Part shown: piece after piece, positions 21,001 through 32,330 of the stretch
Layout of the letters: the number at the start of each line of letters is the position of its first letter
Position numbering within the stretch: position 1 is the first letter of the stretch
NCBI GenBank assembly: GCA_023213395.1
Contig: CM041465.1
Span: 40,121,741-40,185,740, forward strand
Length of the DNA: 64,000 nucleotides
Source of the DNA: Cycas panzhihuaensis
Lineage: Eukaryota > Cycadophyta
Direction: 5' to 3'
Program-made: the position numbers and the translations under genes
The notes under the pieces: model-generated
Seen by the model: the letters and a program-made list of their open reading frames with translations, nothing else
What the model was told of the DNA's origin: nothing
The model's database searches: none

Positions 21001-21790
21001 ATTAAAGGAAAGCATCCATCAAAATATAGGCAGTAAATAAATTATGCACTCATAGCTAATATATTTTATGTTGATGAGCCCTCCACCTTTGAGGAGGCAT
21101 CTCAAAATGATAATTAAAAAACTGTTGTGGATGAAGAAATCCATTCTATTGAAGAATAGGACATGGGATTTGGTAGAATTGCCTAAGCATAAATAGGAAA
21201 TTAGTTGTAAATAGCTCTACAAGACCAAATTCTATTATGATGGTACACTCAAGCACCATAAGGCATGACTTGTTGCAAAAGGGTTCAAACAAAAAGAAGG
21301 AATTGACTATGAGGAGACTTTTTTATCTATTGCCAATATAAACACCATTAGACTCATCTTGGCCATAGCTTCTCAATGTAAATGGCTAACATATCGGATG
21401 GATGTGAAGAGCACCTTTCTCAATGGCAATCTTCAAGAGGAGTTATATTTAGAACAACCTCTTAGTTACAAAGTACAAGGTAAGGAGCAATTGGTTTATC
21501 ATCTAAAAAAGGCTTTGTATGATTTGAAACAAGCTCCTCAACCATGATACTCTAAAATTGATGATTATTTTTTGAGACATGGTTTTCATCGATCTACATC
21601 AGACCCCAACTTATACATCAAAGTTGAGAAAAACCATGCTATTTTTATTGTCTTGTATGTTGATGACTTAGTGATCACTGGTAATGACACTAAGATGATA
21701 CACATTATCTAGGATGATTTGAAGAGAACTTTTGAGATGACAGATCCCTGATTACTACATTATTTTCTAGGCTTTGAGGTGTGGTAACTA
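21001..21790 (+). pseudogene. Copia reverse transcriptase (C1-A)
   Basis: RVT_2-type RT. Recognisable blocks: FKQKEGIDYEETF (near 21285), WLTYRMDVKSTFLNG and ELYLEQPLSYKVQG (21383-21480), KKALYDLKQAPQP (near 21508), and the active site LYVDDLVITGND (near 21652-21690) with DD intact, then LLHYFLGFEVW. Stops include TAG at 21194, shared with C1-B. The best open stretch is 21359-21547; frames shift between fragments. Confidence 0.88.
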
Positions 21791-22606
21791 TCTAGATCTA
21801 TCTTTATATCTCAAGCAAAATATTCTTGGGACATCTCATAGCAGTTCAAGATGCATGACTATAAACTAGTACTAACACCTATGGAGAATGGAATAAAGCT
21901 TACTTTTAATGAGGAAGTCAAACCTGTAGATCCTACTCTTTACTGGAAGTTGATTGGTAGTCTCATTTATCTCACCAACACTTGATCAGATATTTCATTT
22001 ACAGTTGGGATTTGTTCTAGATACATATCTCAACCTAATTAGAAATATTAGAATGTAGTAAAATGCATACTTAAACACATTAAAGGAACATTGTAGTATG
22101 GCCTTCAGTATGCACATAATGAAGACTATATCTTGGGAGGGTTCTTAGATTCTGATTAGGCAGGTTATTAGGATAGTCAAAGATCCACCTTCGGTTACTA
22201 CTTTATCCTTGGTTCAGGAGCTATTTTGTGGAGTTGCTAGAAGCAACACAATGTTACCTTGTCCTCCACTGAAGTAAAATACAAAGCTATTATCAGCATA
22301 GCTTGTGAGGCTATCTGGCTATAACGAATTCTTAAAGAGCTTGGACTTGAGAAAAATTGCCCCACCAGTATATATTGTGATAATCAAAGTGTACTCAAGT
22401 TGGTCAAGAATCTAGTCTTTCATGCATAGACCAAACACATCGAGGTTCATCATCACTTCATCGGAGAGCATATGCAGAATGGCGAGATTAACCTCCGATA
22501 CAAACCTATAGACGAGCCAACAATAGATATCTTTATTAAACCTCTTGGTAGAGAAAAATTTATAAAATTCAGAGATGATCTTGGCGTCTAACTTAACATT
22601 GTAAAC
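21791..22606 (+). pseudogene. Copia RNase H (C1-A)
   Basis: Ty1-type RNase H closing pol. Blocks: SDISFTVGICSRY near 21990; FLDSD.AGY (near 22143); STEVKYKAI (near 22267, catalytic Glu); YCDNQSVLKLVKN (near 22372); TKHIEVHHHFIGEH (near 22435). Stops and a frameshift are present. The polypurine tract AGTAAGAGGGG follows at 22607-22617. Confidence 0.85.
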
Positions 22607-22617
22607 AGTAAGAGGGG

Positions 22618-23168
22618 TGTTAAACCTTATGTTTACATGTTAAGTATGTACTTTATTTTTTAATTCTTTCATTCATTATTTTGTACTTTATGGGGTGACT
22701 AACCACTTAAGTGATAAAGTGCATACCCATTTTTATCCTAGTGACATAACATTATAACTAAAGGGTCAAATGGACCCTCATGCATTTTTGCTCACTCGAG
22801 AGCCTAATGGACATAAGTCCTTCATGCATGATATGCAAGCCATGCATTACATGTATCTTAGATGTTTGCTACTTAATAAACATCCAATGGTGTTAAGTAA
22901 CCTTCATTACTCTATATATTAAGACCTCTCCTCATGTCTCATACAAAGAGTTGAAATGTAATATTATTCTACCAATTTGCTAATCAATTGGTATTCTTTG
23001 GAGTAAGACTAATTCCTCCTTCTCATTCTTTTGTATCATCTTGATCTTAATCTTGGTCTTATTTATCCTTTAGTGTTGTTCTTATGCTATTTAGAACTAG
23101 AGGAGAACTATCTTCATGATCTTGGTTTTATGGGTCTTAGGCACTTTAATCCTTTGGCCTTTCTCACA
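22618..23168 (+). repeat. 3' LTR of C1-A (551 bp)
   Basis: Starts TGTTAAACCTTATG and ends CTTTCTCACA. Colinear with the 5' LTR but with many substitutions and small indels. A TATA-like stretch CTATATATT lies near 22912. Followed by CTTTC, the decayed second target-site copy. Confidence 0.92.
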
Positions 23169-23465
23169 CTTTCTTGGTGTAATTACAAATCTGGGTTTGC
23201 ATACTCTAGTTTGGATTCTTTCTTTTTCCCAACACTCCCCTTGATCATGATGCATTGGATTCTATTTTGGTTGGCATAGAAAAGGATCCAAAAGATTGTA
23301 GTTGGTCTCACCCATCATCCTTTCCCTTAGTTCAATTTAGCTCAATTTGGTAATGGAATCAATGTTTGTTGTGTTCTTCAACATATAAATAAACATGCAC
23401 CGAGAATTATAATCGATTACAACCATTCATCATAACACAGAGACATGAGGATGTGAGATCATAAG
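23169..23465 (+). other. Unassigned segment between C1-A and element C
   Basis: No gene seen. On the reverse strand AAGGGGAG followed by TGTTGGG (near 23230-23244) has the form of a copia polypurine tract plus LTR start, so a fragment of yet another element is possible; no partner LTR was found here. Confidence 0.3.
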
Positions 23466-23699
23466 TGTTGGAATATTAGTAATGTATATTTGTTTTGTCC
23501 CATATGCAAGTATGCCCCACTCTCACTATCATGACATGTACTATAAATAACAATATAGTATATCATATTATGTATCTTGTAAGGATGTTTTTATTAATTC
23601 AGTTTGAGGTACCTTAAGGGTACCATTTGATCCTATAGATATTTATTCTATTTTTGAATTCTATCTTATTATAGGTTTGATTTCCAACATAGTATCAAA
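23466..23699 (+). repeat. 5' LTR of element C (234 bp)
   Basis: Contains TATAAATA at 23542-23549, a good core promoter position, and the near-palindrome GGTACCTTAAGGGTACC, kept in all three C2 LTRs of the window. Confidence 0.88.
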
Positions 23700-26600
23700 G
23701 CTAAGGTGAAGTAAGGCAAGGTTGAATGAGGTATTGATTGATGAAATCCTAATTCTATTAACATGTGAGGAGGTGGCTCCGTAGAGCCATCGATGCTAGA
23801 TTCTTGGTGATTCCATGGAATTTGCAATTGCATAGAGAACATAGCCACCTGTGAAATGTTTATTTGTAGCCCTTGGTTCTTGTTAGAAGTCATTAGAGAG
23901 CCAATTACTAGAGTGACATCTTCTTAAGAGAATTACAGTTAGCCTGAAGTCATTTATAGCCACCTGTGAAATGTTTATTTGTAGCCCTTAGTGCCTGTTA
24001 GAAGTCATTAAAGATCTAATTACTAGAGTGACATCTTCTTGAGAGAATTACAGTCAGCCTGAAGTCATCTACCAGCCTCTTGTTGCTAGTGGGAGAGTGT
24101 AAAAACCCTAGTAGGTTAGTTATAGTATCATGAGATGATTTTGATTCAACTAGTGGATGATGTTTATCTCTGCATTGTAGATGTCGCCCATATATATCAT
24201 AATAACCTGTGAGGATAGATTTTACGATACCATGTATATCCTATTTATTTTAGCATTTGATCTCATTATATTTAATTTTGCATGATTATTAATCATCTGC
24301 CTAATGTATTTGATTCACTAGCTGATTTGTGATGACGGGTGAGTCGCATATATATGCAGTCTGCCACTAAAGAAACATATATAGTCGCTAATGTATATTC
24401 TTAATTAGTCGATGCCATAGGTGTAATATTATGTATTTATGTCATCATTTTTATATTCAATTTAATTAATCCATTAACTATGAATATTTAGTCTTGCTAT
24501 GCATAATAAACAATAGCCTTCTTCATTGCCTACATCTACCTTTTCCAAAATTGTACTACCATCAAGTCTCCCATATATATTTGTGTTGTATATATGTATG
24601 TTGTTATGGATGATGAATTTATGCTACCATATATTTATATATAGACCCTCATATATATGCAGACATTTTGTAAATGATTTTTCAATATCGCCCACTACAT
24701 CACCTAGTCATTGTTTTACCTTTTATACAGTTGCCTAGTGATATATATGTATAGTCACCGACTGTGTATATCCTATTCGCCCATGTGATTAAAATTAATT
24801 GTATTGATATTAATTTCATCATGATATATTTTATGAGTTATCACAATCGCTACCATAAAGATCATGAATAAGAATTCTAATCAAAATTGTTGAAGTTGAA
24901 TGGATAGCTACCATTACAAATATTTGCCGTCGTGTATGATAATAATCAGTCATGAATAGAATGTCATTGATATTTGATATTATGTAGATATGGTCTTAAC
25001 TATATATATTGTCATGCAGACATAGCCAACTGGTGATAATATTGTCGGTAGTCATTCTTTCTCAAAGTGAACAAGAACATATGTTTAGAGATAGACTCAT
25101 CAAATATGTTTGATCTGCCTATTTTTTGTGTGCCCCTGTCCATCATGTGGATGATTTCTCTGAAGCCATAGAGCATGCATTCTAATATAAGTGGCTATGT
25201 GATATGGATGATGCACGATCCTACGTAGATGGGAGTATGATATTTAGATAATATTGGTAAGAAATAATTAGGGGTTCAGTGGGTTTGTTTGGGCCTCCAT
25301 TGCATTGTAGGGGAGTGGATTTGGTGATGGCCTCCTTTAGTTTGCTCAAGGAAAAAGTATTCAAAAAGGAAGAGTGGAAGCAACACCATGCAACTGGTAA
25401 CAGAGTACTCCTAATTAGAACTCAGTGAAAGAATTTTGGAAGCTTTAGTATTGGTAGTGAACTGAAACGGAGTTTGTAGAGCTATTCTTTATACTAAAGC
25501 CTATATTATATACTCATCACCATCATCACGAAGATTACCCTATTATGTGGATTGTTATCTGAAGAAGAGAAAACCTTTTAATACCCATATAGGAGACATC
25601 CCTGTACTGAACCATGATGATATTTATGCCGTTGCATTTTTACATTATTCAATTCATATGTTGAATACTTTCGCCCTTATATTTTCTCTACCGTTGTTTG
25701 TTATATATTTGAAATCAGGTTGTGGATCCCCTAGGTCATCGTTCGACAGATATCTTATGCTTTCTTTTAAGGACATTAATATTGACTTATTTTGATTAAA
25801 GACTATCAAGTTACCTTTAATAAATTTTTTTTAAAATTATTTTTGAATGGTCTACCAAGTGAAAATTGATATGTGTCAATCAAATTGAGTTTTATTGGCA
25901 TATATATATCTAGTGATTTGAGATAATACTCTAGTGATTTTAGCTTATGGTTACCTAAGAAGTTGTGTTGGGTATATGAGTGATAGGAGGGGCTATCTGG
26001 GCTTCTAACACACATTTGCATAAGAATGCATTGATGGCGAGATGAGTGATATAAGGTGATATGGTGCTTTATTTCTTAAGGACATGGAGCAATTGAGTAA
26101 TACATTAAAAATGTGAAATGTTTGTGACATCACATAAGGAAAGTGTATATGGTAACAAACTTACATCATGTGTAGTACATCGAAGTGAGAGGGGATCAAC
26201 TCTATCATCTTTGAGATGTTGGAGACTATATGACTCATTATGTAATGTTCATTATAACATTGATACAATGGTGTTGATCATCAGGTGAAGGCTTTCTCTT
26301 AACTTTTGATCATAGACTATTATTGATTATGATTGTTTATTTGATAAGCATGAAGGAGGTGACAGGACATGTATGTGATGCATTTCATTATAAAAGGGGT
26401 GTGTTTTGAATGGATGTACTATGGTGATGTGAGTATTATTTTTGAGCCTTTTTGGTAATGAGGTGGTGATGCTTGATATTGTCTTGGTGCTCCCTTGTGT
26501 GTGTTATACATGAGAGAGTGAGGTGGGTGAAGAGATATCTATTAGTTCTCTTGTATGCATTTGCATGAGAGAGTTAGTGAGGTGATGACTTAATGATATA

Positions 26601-26991
26601 ATGCAATTGTGAACCTTTATAGCATATGAAGTTACATGACAAGATTGGATATTTATTAGCCGTGTTTAAGAAGGATGAGTTTTGTTGAAGATACCTAAGT
26701 TGAAGGGAAGGAAATTTTGTTGAGTGGTATAGATCATTGCATATGGTATGGTTTATTTATTCATTGGTAATGTTATGGCATGAGTTATGTTTTAAGAAAT
26801 AGAGTATAATGTGGTGTGTCTTGGTAATTTAATGGTGACATGTGGCATATATGACCATTGTGAAAGTTATGAGGCATTGATTTGATGGTGAAGGAAGTGG
26901 TTCAGATACTCGTTGACTATTTGGTAATATGGACAAGGTAATGATATGATGATGAAGTCAGTGATGTGAGCGACATATGACATAGGTAAGT
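23700..26991 (+). other. Internal non-coding region of element C
   Basis: 3.3 kb without recognisable protein. 24180-25030 is rich in ATATATAT words and short GTCGCC-like words; 26000-26990 is GTGATG/GAGGTG rich with loosely repeated segments ('catgagagagt' near 26508 and 26570). The small open frames here have no family features. It resembles the long filler of large non-autonomous elements. Confidence 0.6.
23841..24070 (+). repeat. 115-bp tandem duplication in element C
   Basis: Two adjacent units (23841-23955, 23956-24070), each beginning ATAGCCACCTGTGAAATG and ending near CCTGAAGTCAT, about 90% alike by eye. Confidence 0.85.
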
Positions 26992-27426
26992 TTGTTAATT
27001 GAAAAAGGGAACATATTGTTTGGAGGTACACTTACAATCATGGAGGAGAATGACGTGGTCATGTATGTTCATGAAACAAAGGAATGCTACTTAATGGATT
27101 CGTTTCTTCTGATATCTAAGTGTAATGGAGCAGACTATTTCTTTTGGATAATTAAAATGAGATGTTTTTTCATAACTAGAGGTTTGCAAAAACTCATTAC
27201 TAATGGATATGTCATACTTGAGGATGAAGAAGAAAATGAAATGCTTGAGAAGAAATATAAAAAAACATTTATCATGATTCTTGCTGCATTATACAAGGTT
27301 GATCTTCCTTCCGTATATCATTTCATCATTCCTAAGATTCAACATGCAAATACTACTAAGGAAATTTGGGATTTTTTAAGGGATATATTTGAACAAACTC
27401 TTGAAGAGATACAACAAATGATTTAA
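26992..27426 (+). pseudogene. Copia-type gag N-terminal domain (element C)
   Basis: 144-codon open frame. The pattern ADYFFWIIKMRCFF (near 27130), GLQKLITNGYVILEDEEE, LPSVYHFIIPKI and TTKEIWDFLRDIFEQ (near 27355) is the standard copia gag / UBN2 arrangement (W..MR..L, L...I.NGY, A..A...L, TAKE.WD.L). It is the only structural protein of the element. The first Met at 26992 lies some 100 codons before the domain, so the true start is uncertain. It ends at TAA and is followed by a charged tail. Confidence 0.75.
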
Positions 27427-28124
27427 AAGGAAAATAAGATCAATGATGGTTATGATAAAATGAATAAAGAGAATTTTATCGACATTAATAAAGTGATGTT
27501 AAGATGAAATTTTTACTGAATGTAAAGAAATTATGGTTGAATGTATTGATGAGACTACAACTACTTCTAAAGATATTGAGAGTGAAGAATCAATAAAGGC
27601 TTATTTATATGACACCATGATTTCAAGAGAAATTGAATATGAATCCAATGGTTCTATAGAAGATGGGTCTCGTATTGATTCAAGTCTGAATGATGTTCCT
27701 TCTTTGAGCATTGATTCAAGTTCAAAGAGTATACAAGTTAATTGAGATTCTGCTCCAAAGGTTGAAGAAATCATTATTATACATGGTGATCAAGAATTTA
27801 TTCAGGATAATGATGATAGGTAAGTTTACTTACAGGATCTATATCAAAATCAGACTAGATCAGCTACAATGAAGAATCAAAATTTATACCTACTAGAGTT
27901 ACTACAACAAAGTCATCACTATAAGATTGAAGACAAAAATCAAGCTGAGGACATCATCCTACAAGGGTATTAGTACAAAATTAAAGATGAAAATCAAGTT
28001 GAAGACACCATTCTACAGTGAATACATCATTATAAGATTGAAGATGAGGATCAAGTTGAAGACATTATCTTCAAGATATTTTCAAGGATAAGGCATTGCA
28101 AATACAAATGATTCAAATATGCAT
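27427..28124 (+). pseudogene. Charged gag tail with 18-19 residue repeats (element C)
   Basis: Acidic, Asp/Glu/Ser-rich coding remnant (open 27533-27745: TTTSKDIESEESIKAYL). Near the end are three tandem copies of a 54-57 bp unit (27914-28080), each giving HHYKIED.NQVEDIILQ-like sequence with stops in two copies. Unit lengths are multiples of three, consistent with repeat growth under coding constraint. No zinc knuckle or protease motif is visible. Function unknown. Confidence 0.55.
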
Positions 28125-28134
28125 TAAGGGGGAG

Positions 28135-28359
28135 TGTTGGAATATTAGTAATGCACATTTGTTTTGTTCCACATGCAAGTGGATCCCACTCTCACTATCA
28201 TGACATGTATTATAAATACACAACATAGTGTATCATATTACGTATGTTGTAAGGATGTTTTTGTTAATTTAATTTAAGGTACCTTAAGGGTACCATTCGA
28301 TCCTAGAGGTGTTTATTCTATTTGTGAATTCTATCTTATTGCAGGTTTGATTTCCAACA
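28135..28359 (+). repeat. 3' LTR of element C (225 bp)
   Basis: Begins TGTTGGAATATTAG right after the polypurine tract (TAAGGGGGAG, 28125-28134). TATAAATA at 28211-28218. Ends TTTCCAACA. Confidence 0.88.
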
Positions 28360-28939
28360 ACAAAGACCATCATCATTACATTATAATGGTTTGCTCTAGT
28401 TCTCTCACAACTAGAGATGACCCAAAACAGTACATAGAGGAGTAGACTTTACATAGTAGGCATGAAATGTGACTAACTACATTTCATATGACGATGGACA
28501 TATCATTATAATTCCATCAAAAAGAACCATGTCAAACTCTTTACAACATGATATTTATACTTGTTATAACTTTGAGTTGGTTGCAACCATTCTCAATACA
28601 AACAAAAAGGGTTTCAAGTCAACTACCACATATATGCTCTTTGCCACTTCTTTTTTTATTAAGTCATCTGATTTGAAAGAGTCCATACATGCTTCTAACT
28701 TTTAATAAGGAGCATATTTAGTTTTTCCCCAAGCATTCTATAGTCAATTCATCATATATGTTGATGATGCATTACTTGGTATATTTGTTTGAAGTTGATA
28801 AATAACTTCTGAACATGGGCTTACAGTGGGTTATGATCTCACAGTTATAGATGATGCTCATTCTTCATTGGCTATCTTCTCAATCTGAGGGCCATCTGAA
28901 TATAATGGTAAAGTTGCATCTTTATTTCTTACTTTCAAT

Positions 28940-29300
28940 ATAAATATGAATTCCCCCAAGTCTTGGATAGCTTTTATAGCTAGCAACCACGATCTAAATA
29001 GTAATGCTGGATATGTTCTCTTTTCATTATGTATTTACACCACCATAAAATCCAATAGGATAATGATTCCTACAACTGTGGTTGGAATATTTATTAATAT
29101 TCCCATTGGTCTTACCTACAACTGGTTGGTCAATTTGATTGAATAATCTGGGGCTACTATTTTTGGCCTTCCCAATTTAATCTAAGAAGACTCAAGGAGC
29201 ACGTTAACTCTTTATCCTCTATCCATGATTGTTTTACATAGCATTGTCATAAAAATAATCATTGGCACCCTTGAATTAACCCCATTTTCTTTAATGGTTG
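28940..29300 (-). pseudogene. Aspartic protease (G2(ii))
   Basis: Reverse-strand homologue of the protease at 53298-53700. The active-site loop now reads IMDRG, stop, RVNVLLESS (near 29195-29235), so the D-G-G motif is damaged. The segment LVNQL/RPMGI and the tail around IQDLGEF follow. Inactivated by stops. Confidence 0.7.
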
Positions 29301-29469
29301 TTATAATAGGTTTTTCTATGTGATCTAAATCAATTGCTAAAAATAGCTAGCTTCCCACTATTTGAATACCATCACAATAGAAATTGAGACTTCTAGTTCA
29401 ATTAATAAATCCTTAACCATCTGAAGCTTTGATCATGGATTCATACCTTCGTTTGGCTGAATTTTTGTA

Positions 29470-30741
29470 AGGGCTACCCATCACTTATATGTTTTCCCTT
29501 TAAATCATCCTTCTTGATGAGCTTCTACTTATTACACCTCACCTATTACATCTTACAATATTTTAATAGCTTCTTGGAGTCTTTGCTTTTCTATTACTAG
29601 GTCCATAACGATATCTTGGATAGGTGTGGAAGTTGTCTTCCTACTTCGTGTTTATAACTGGAGGGGCACTTCTTTGTTTGAAATGATCATAGCCAAGTTA
29701 GAATTTTGTATTTTATTCTTTGGACAATTAATCCACTCATGATCTGCTAGTCTGGATTCTTCATAGATGAATTCCCCATCCTTTTTTTATAACAGATAGT
29801 CCAATCTAAAATGGCCCTATCTTTGTCTTTCCTTTATATTACTTCCCATTTTCTCCAACTTTTGCAAGAATACATTGTAGACATCATTATTAAGTTGAGA
29901 AAATCATTCTCACATATTGTGGTTTATTCTCCTACAATATTCACACCATGTTGGCACTTTATTGTGTTCATTCCTTAGATGTCCTTATTAATTGCATGGT
30001 GGCAGACACCATATGTTTTCTCATGAATTTTCTAGATGCAACTTAGCTAATTCTAAACGTAAATTCTCCACCTCTTGGTTTTGGTATATATTAGCTAGTA
30101 TTGCCGCTAGTGGTCATTGTTTTAATGCTTCCACTTCTTTTCTCAGTGCTTCAATTTCTAAATTTGTTCCCATTTGATAATATGTTTTCCATGTCTTTAT
30201 TACTGATGATGGTTGAGAAAGAACTGGACCCATTTGCCCTGCTTGTTAATTTGCCCATTAAGAGTACATAGTCTTTATTTGATTCTCAAATTTTAGAGCT
30301 AACTCATATACTTATTCATAATTATTTATCAGATGCAACATACCTTTATCTCTCAATTGTGGAATCAGGCCATGGATAAAATATTTCATCACCAACATTG
30401 GACTAATTATCATTATTAGTTATATTTTACTCATTATTATCCTCATTTTCCCATTAAAATCATTTATAGATTCTCTTAGATATTGCTTTGTTTCTTCTAA
30501 GGCCTAAAAAATGGCCATAGGGTCCTTCAATTTTTAGAATCGATCTAAAAATTGGTCTTGTAATTTGTCCCATAATAGATTCTGTGCTATAATATACTAG
30601 AACTATGCAACTACTGCTCCCTGCAAAGTGGAAAAGAACAAAGTTTTTATCTCCTTTGGAATCGTAACTTTCTTTATTTTTAGTATATTTTTAAATAATA
30701 CTAAATAATCTCTTGGTTCTGTTAATCCATTAAATTATTTG
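29470..30741 (-). pseudogene. Gag (G2(ii))
   Basis: Reverse strand. The block VMKYFIHGLIPQLRDKGMLH, then LALKFENQIKTM (near 30400-30260), is nearly identical to the gag at 60761-61402. Zinc-knuckle remnants lie near 29760-30000 and a linker near 29500-29620 matches the first bases of G2(iii) at 53013. The capsid part is cut by element D at 30741 and continues at 38039. Confidence 0.7.
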
Positions 30742-31037
30742 TGAAAAGAGTGGATCTATCCTTTATCTCCATACACTAAACATAAAGGCAAATATGGGAG
30801 CAAGAGAGACTTGAGAGAGAGAGTAGCTCTTATAAAATAGGGAGGTAAGAATGAGCCTTCTCCATTGAGATTTTACTTTTATATTAAGAGAGGGAGCATT
30901 AGAGTTAGGTGAAATAAAATTATACATAATGTACATAAAAGTGCATTTCACTTAAATGATCTAATTTAAAGTTCACTTAAGACCTTTTTTAGAAATAATC
31001 AACTAATGTAATGACTTTGTGACATTAACCCATTTCA
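30742..31037 (-). repeat. 3' LTR of element D (296 bp)
   Basis: On the + strand it reads TGAAAAGAGTGGATC ... CCCATTTCA and pairs with 37741-38038. The reverse-strand polypurine tract TTAAGGGGGAGAT lies immediately outside it at 31038-31050. Confidence 0.9.
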
Positions 31038-31689
31038 ATCTCCCCCTTAATGGTAGAAGGTCATTTCATCCTATTTTATTCTATCCTATGAGGTCTTCAT
31101 TTGAGTCTCTTATAAAGCAAACTACTATGATACTTTTGTTGGAAACCCTCATGGAGAAGAAAATCCATAGATTTTTTAATCTACTAACCTGGCTCAAGTA
31201 GCTCTTTAAATGAAGCCATATAGCTAATCAATACAATGAATTTTGTAGCTGAAATCTATTGAGTCTCCATATACCATTTGGTCACCCCCCATGTCTTTTC
31301 GGGTTTTTACAGGTTTTAATTTTCCAAAATGATATAACCCTTATTCTTTCGTACCTACAAGGGATTTTCACAAATGGGATAGAGTAGAGACTTACTCTTG
31401 TCCTTTCATATCCATAAGGGGTTTTCATGAATGAGACATACTATGATGGTTCTATTGTCATATCCTTGAATTAGTTAGAGATGGAGGTCCTAAGGCTAAG
31501 TTGCCTTCACCCTCTTTAGTGGTTTGTTGAAGATATCTACCACTTGATTTATTATGGGGCAATACTCCAGTTGAATTATGCTATCATGAACTAGTTCTAT
31601 AAGCTTATGGACTTTCATATTTATATATTTGGTACGATCATGAAATACAAGATTTTTAGCCATTTGGATTGTAAATTAATTATTTGCAT

Positions 31690-32330
31690 GTAAGCTAATA
31701 GAACTTGTTTCAGTGGCATTTAATATATTCAATAATTTTCTAAGCCATATCACCTCCTTGCTTGTCTCAGAAGCAATAATATATTTAGCTTTGGTAGTTG
31801 AGTCTACAACTTTCTTTTGTCATCTAGATCTCCATGATATTGGTGCTATTCCAAGAAATGTTAAACATCTAGATCTCCATGATATTGGTGCTATTCCAAG
31901 AAATGTTAACATCTAGATCTCCATGATAGTGGTGCTATTCCAAGAAATGTTATGTACCCAGATATAGATCCTCTTGTGTCTTTATCTTTAGCAAAGTTTG
32001 AGTATGTGTATGTATAAAGTTTAAATTCTGCATTGGGTTCATATCACAAACTATATTTGTTGGTCATATTCAGGTACCTCATCACTTGTATTATAGTTTG
32101 CTAGTGGTTCTGCTTAGGATTTATCATGAATCTTGCAAGAATGCTAATAGAGTATGTAATATCTAGCCTTGTGTTAGTAGTATAGATGAGACTACCTACA
32201 AGTTGCATGTAGAGTGTTGTGTTTGCCTCTCTAATATCACCCCCAGCTGAGAGTTTAACATTAGCTTCTATAGGTATAGCCATTGGTCGAGCACCTTCCA
32301 ATTAAAACTTTGTCAGAAGATTATTAATAT
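31690..32330 (-). pseudogene. Copia RNase H (element D)
   Basis: Reverse strand. The region between RT and RNase H reads ARPMAIPIEANVKLSAGG, then LYMQLVGSLIYTTNTRLDIT (open 32101-32301), the usual copia block. RNase H follows with YSNFAKDKDTRGSISGYITF near 31960-32020 and then a triplicated 45-bp unit (31822-31953) that disrupts the SWRS region. The remaining catalytic region is heavily decayed toward 31690. Confidence 0.8.
31822..31953 (-). repeat. Three tandem copies of a 44-45 bp unit in element D
   Basis: Units begin CATCTAGATCTCCATGAT at 31822, 31867 and 31911 and end at GAAATGTTA. They are almost identical (one to two differences), so this expansion is recent relative to the element. 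It lies within RNase H. Confidence 0.92.

Larger units (their letters stand above)
11867..23168 (+). mobile_element. Ty1/copia element C1-A, complete but decayed
   Basis: Both LTRs (11867-12413 and 22618-23168), a tRNA-iMet-type primer site, a long leader, gag, protease, integrase, RT, RNase H and a polypurine tract are present in copia order (integrase before RT). Flanks CTTCC and CTTTC form a 5-bp target duplication with one mismatch. After removing the nested TR-GAG element it is about 7.7 kb. A second copy, C1-B, lies at 38207-53012. Confidence 0.92.
23466..28359 (+). mobile_element. LTR element C (family C2), copia-like gag only
   Basis: LTRs at 23466-23699 and 28135-28359 (TGTTGGAATATTAGTAATG ... 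GATTTCCAACA), primer site TAGTATCAAAGCT directly after the 5' LTR (initiator-Met type with two G-to-A changes) and polypurine tract TAAGGGGGAG before the 3' LTR. Inside, only a copia-like gag (26992-27426) and a charged tail are recognised; no protease, integrase or RT. Flanks ATAAG and ACAAA agree at three of five positions, so the target duplication is uncertain. A further LTR of this family is at 60557. Confidence 0.85.
28360..30741 (-). mobile_element. Ty3/gypsy element G2(ii), main part
   Basis: Reads leftward: gag, protease and the first part of the protease-RT spacer. It stops at element D on the right (30741/30742) and resumes at 38039-38206 beyond D. On the left it abuts element C; identity with G2(iii) is clear to about 28600 and weak beyond. 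No LTR is assigned. Oriented open frames on the + strand here (e.g. 28946-29146) are antisense shadows. Confidence 0.75.

Noticed and set aside
24180-25030. Possible satellite in the ATATATAT-rich part of element C
   Set aside because: No consistent period could be found by eye; treated as low-complexity filler.
28946-29146. Open frame on the + strand
   Set aside because: Antisense of the G2(ii) protease; the same antisense frame appears at 53474-53674 for the homologous protease.
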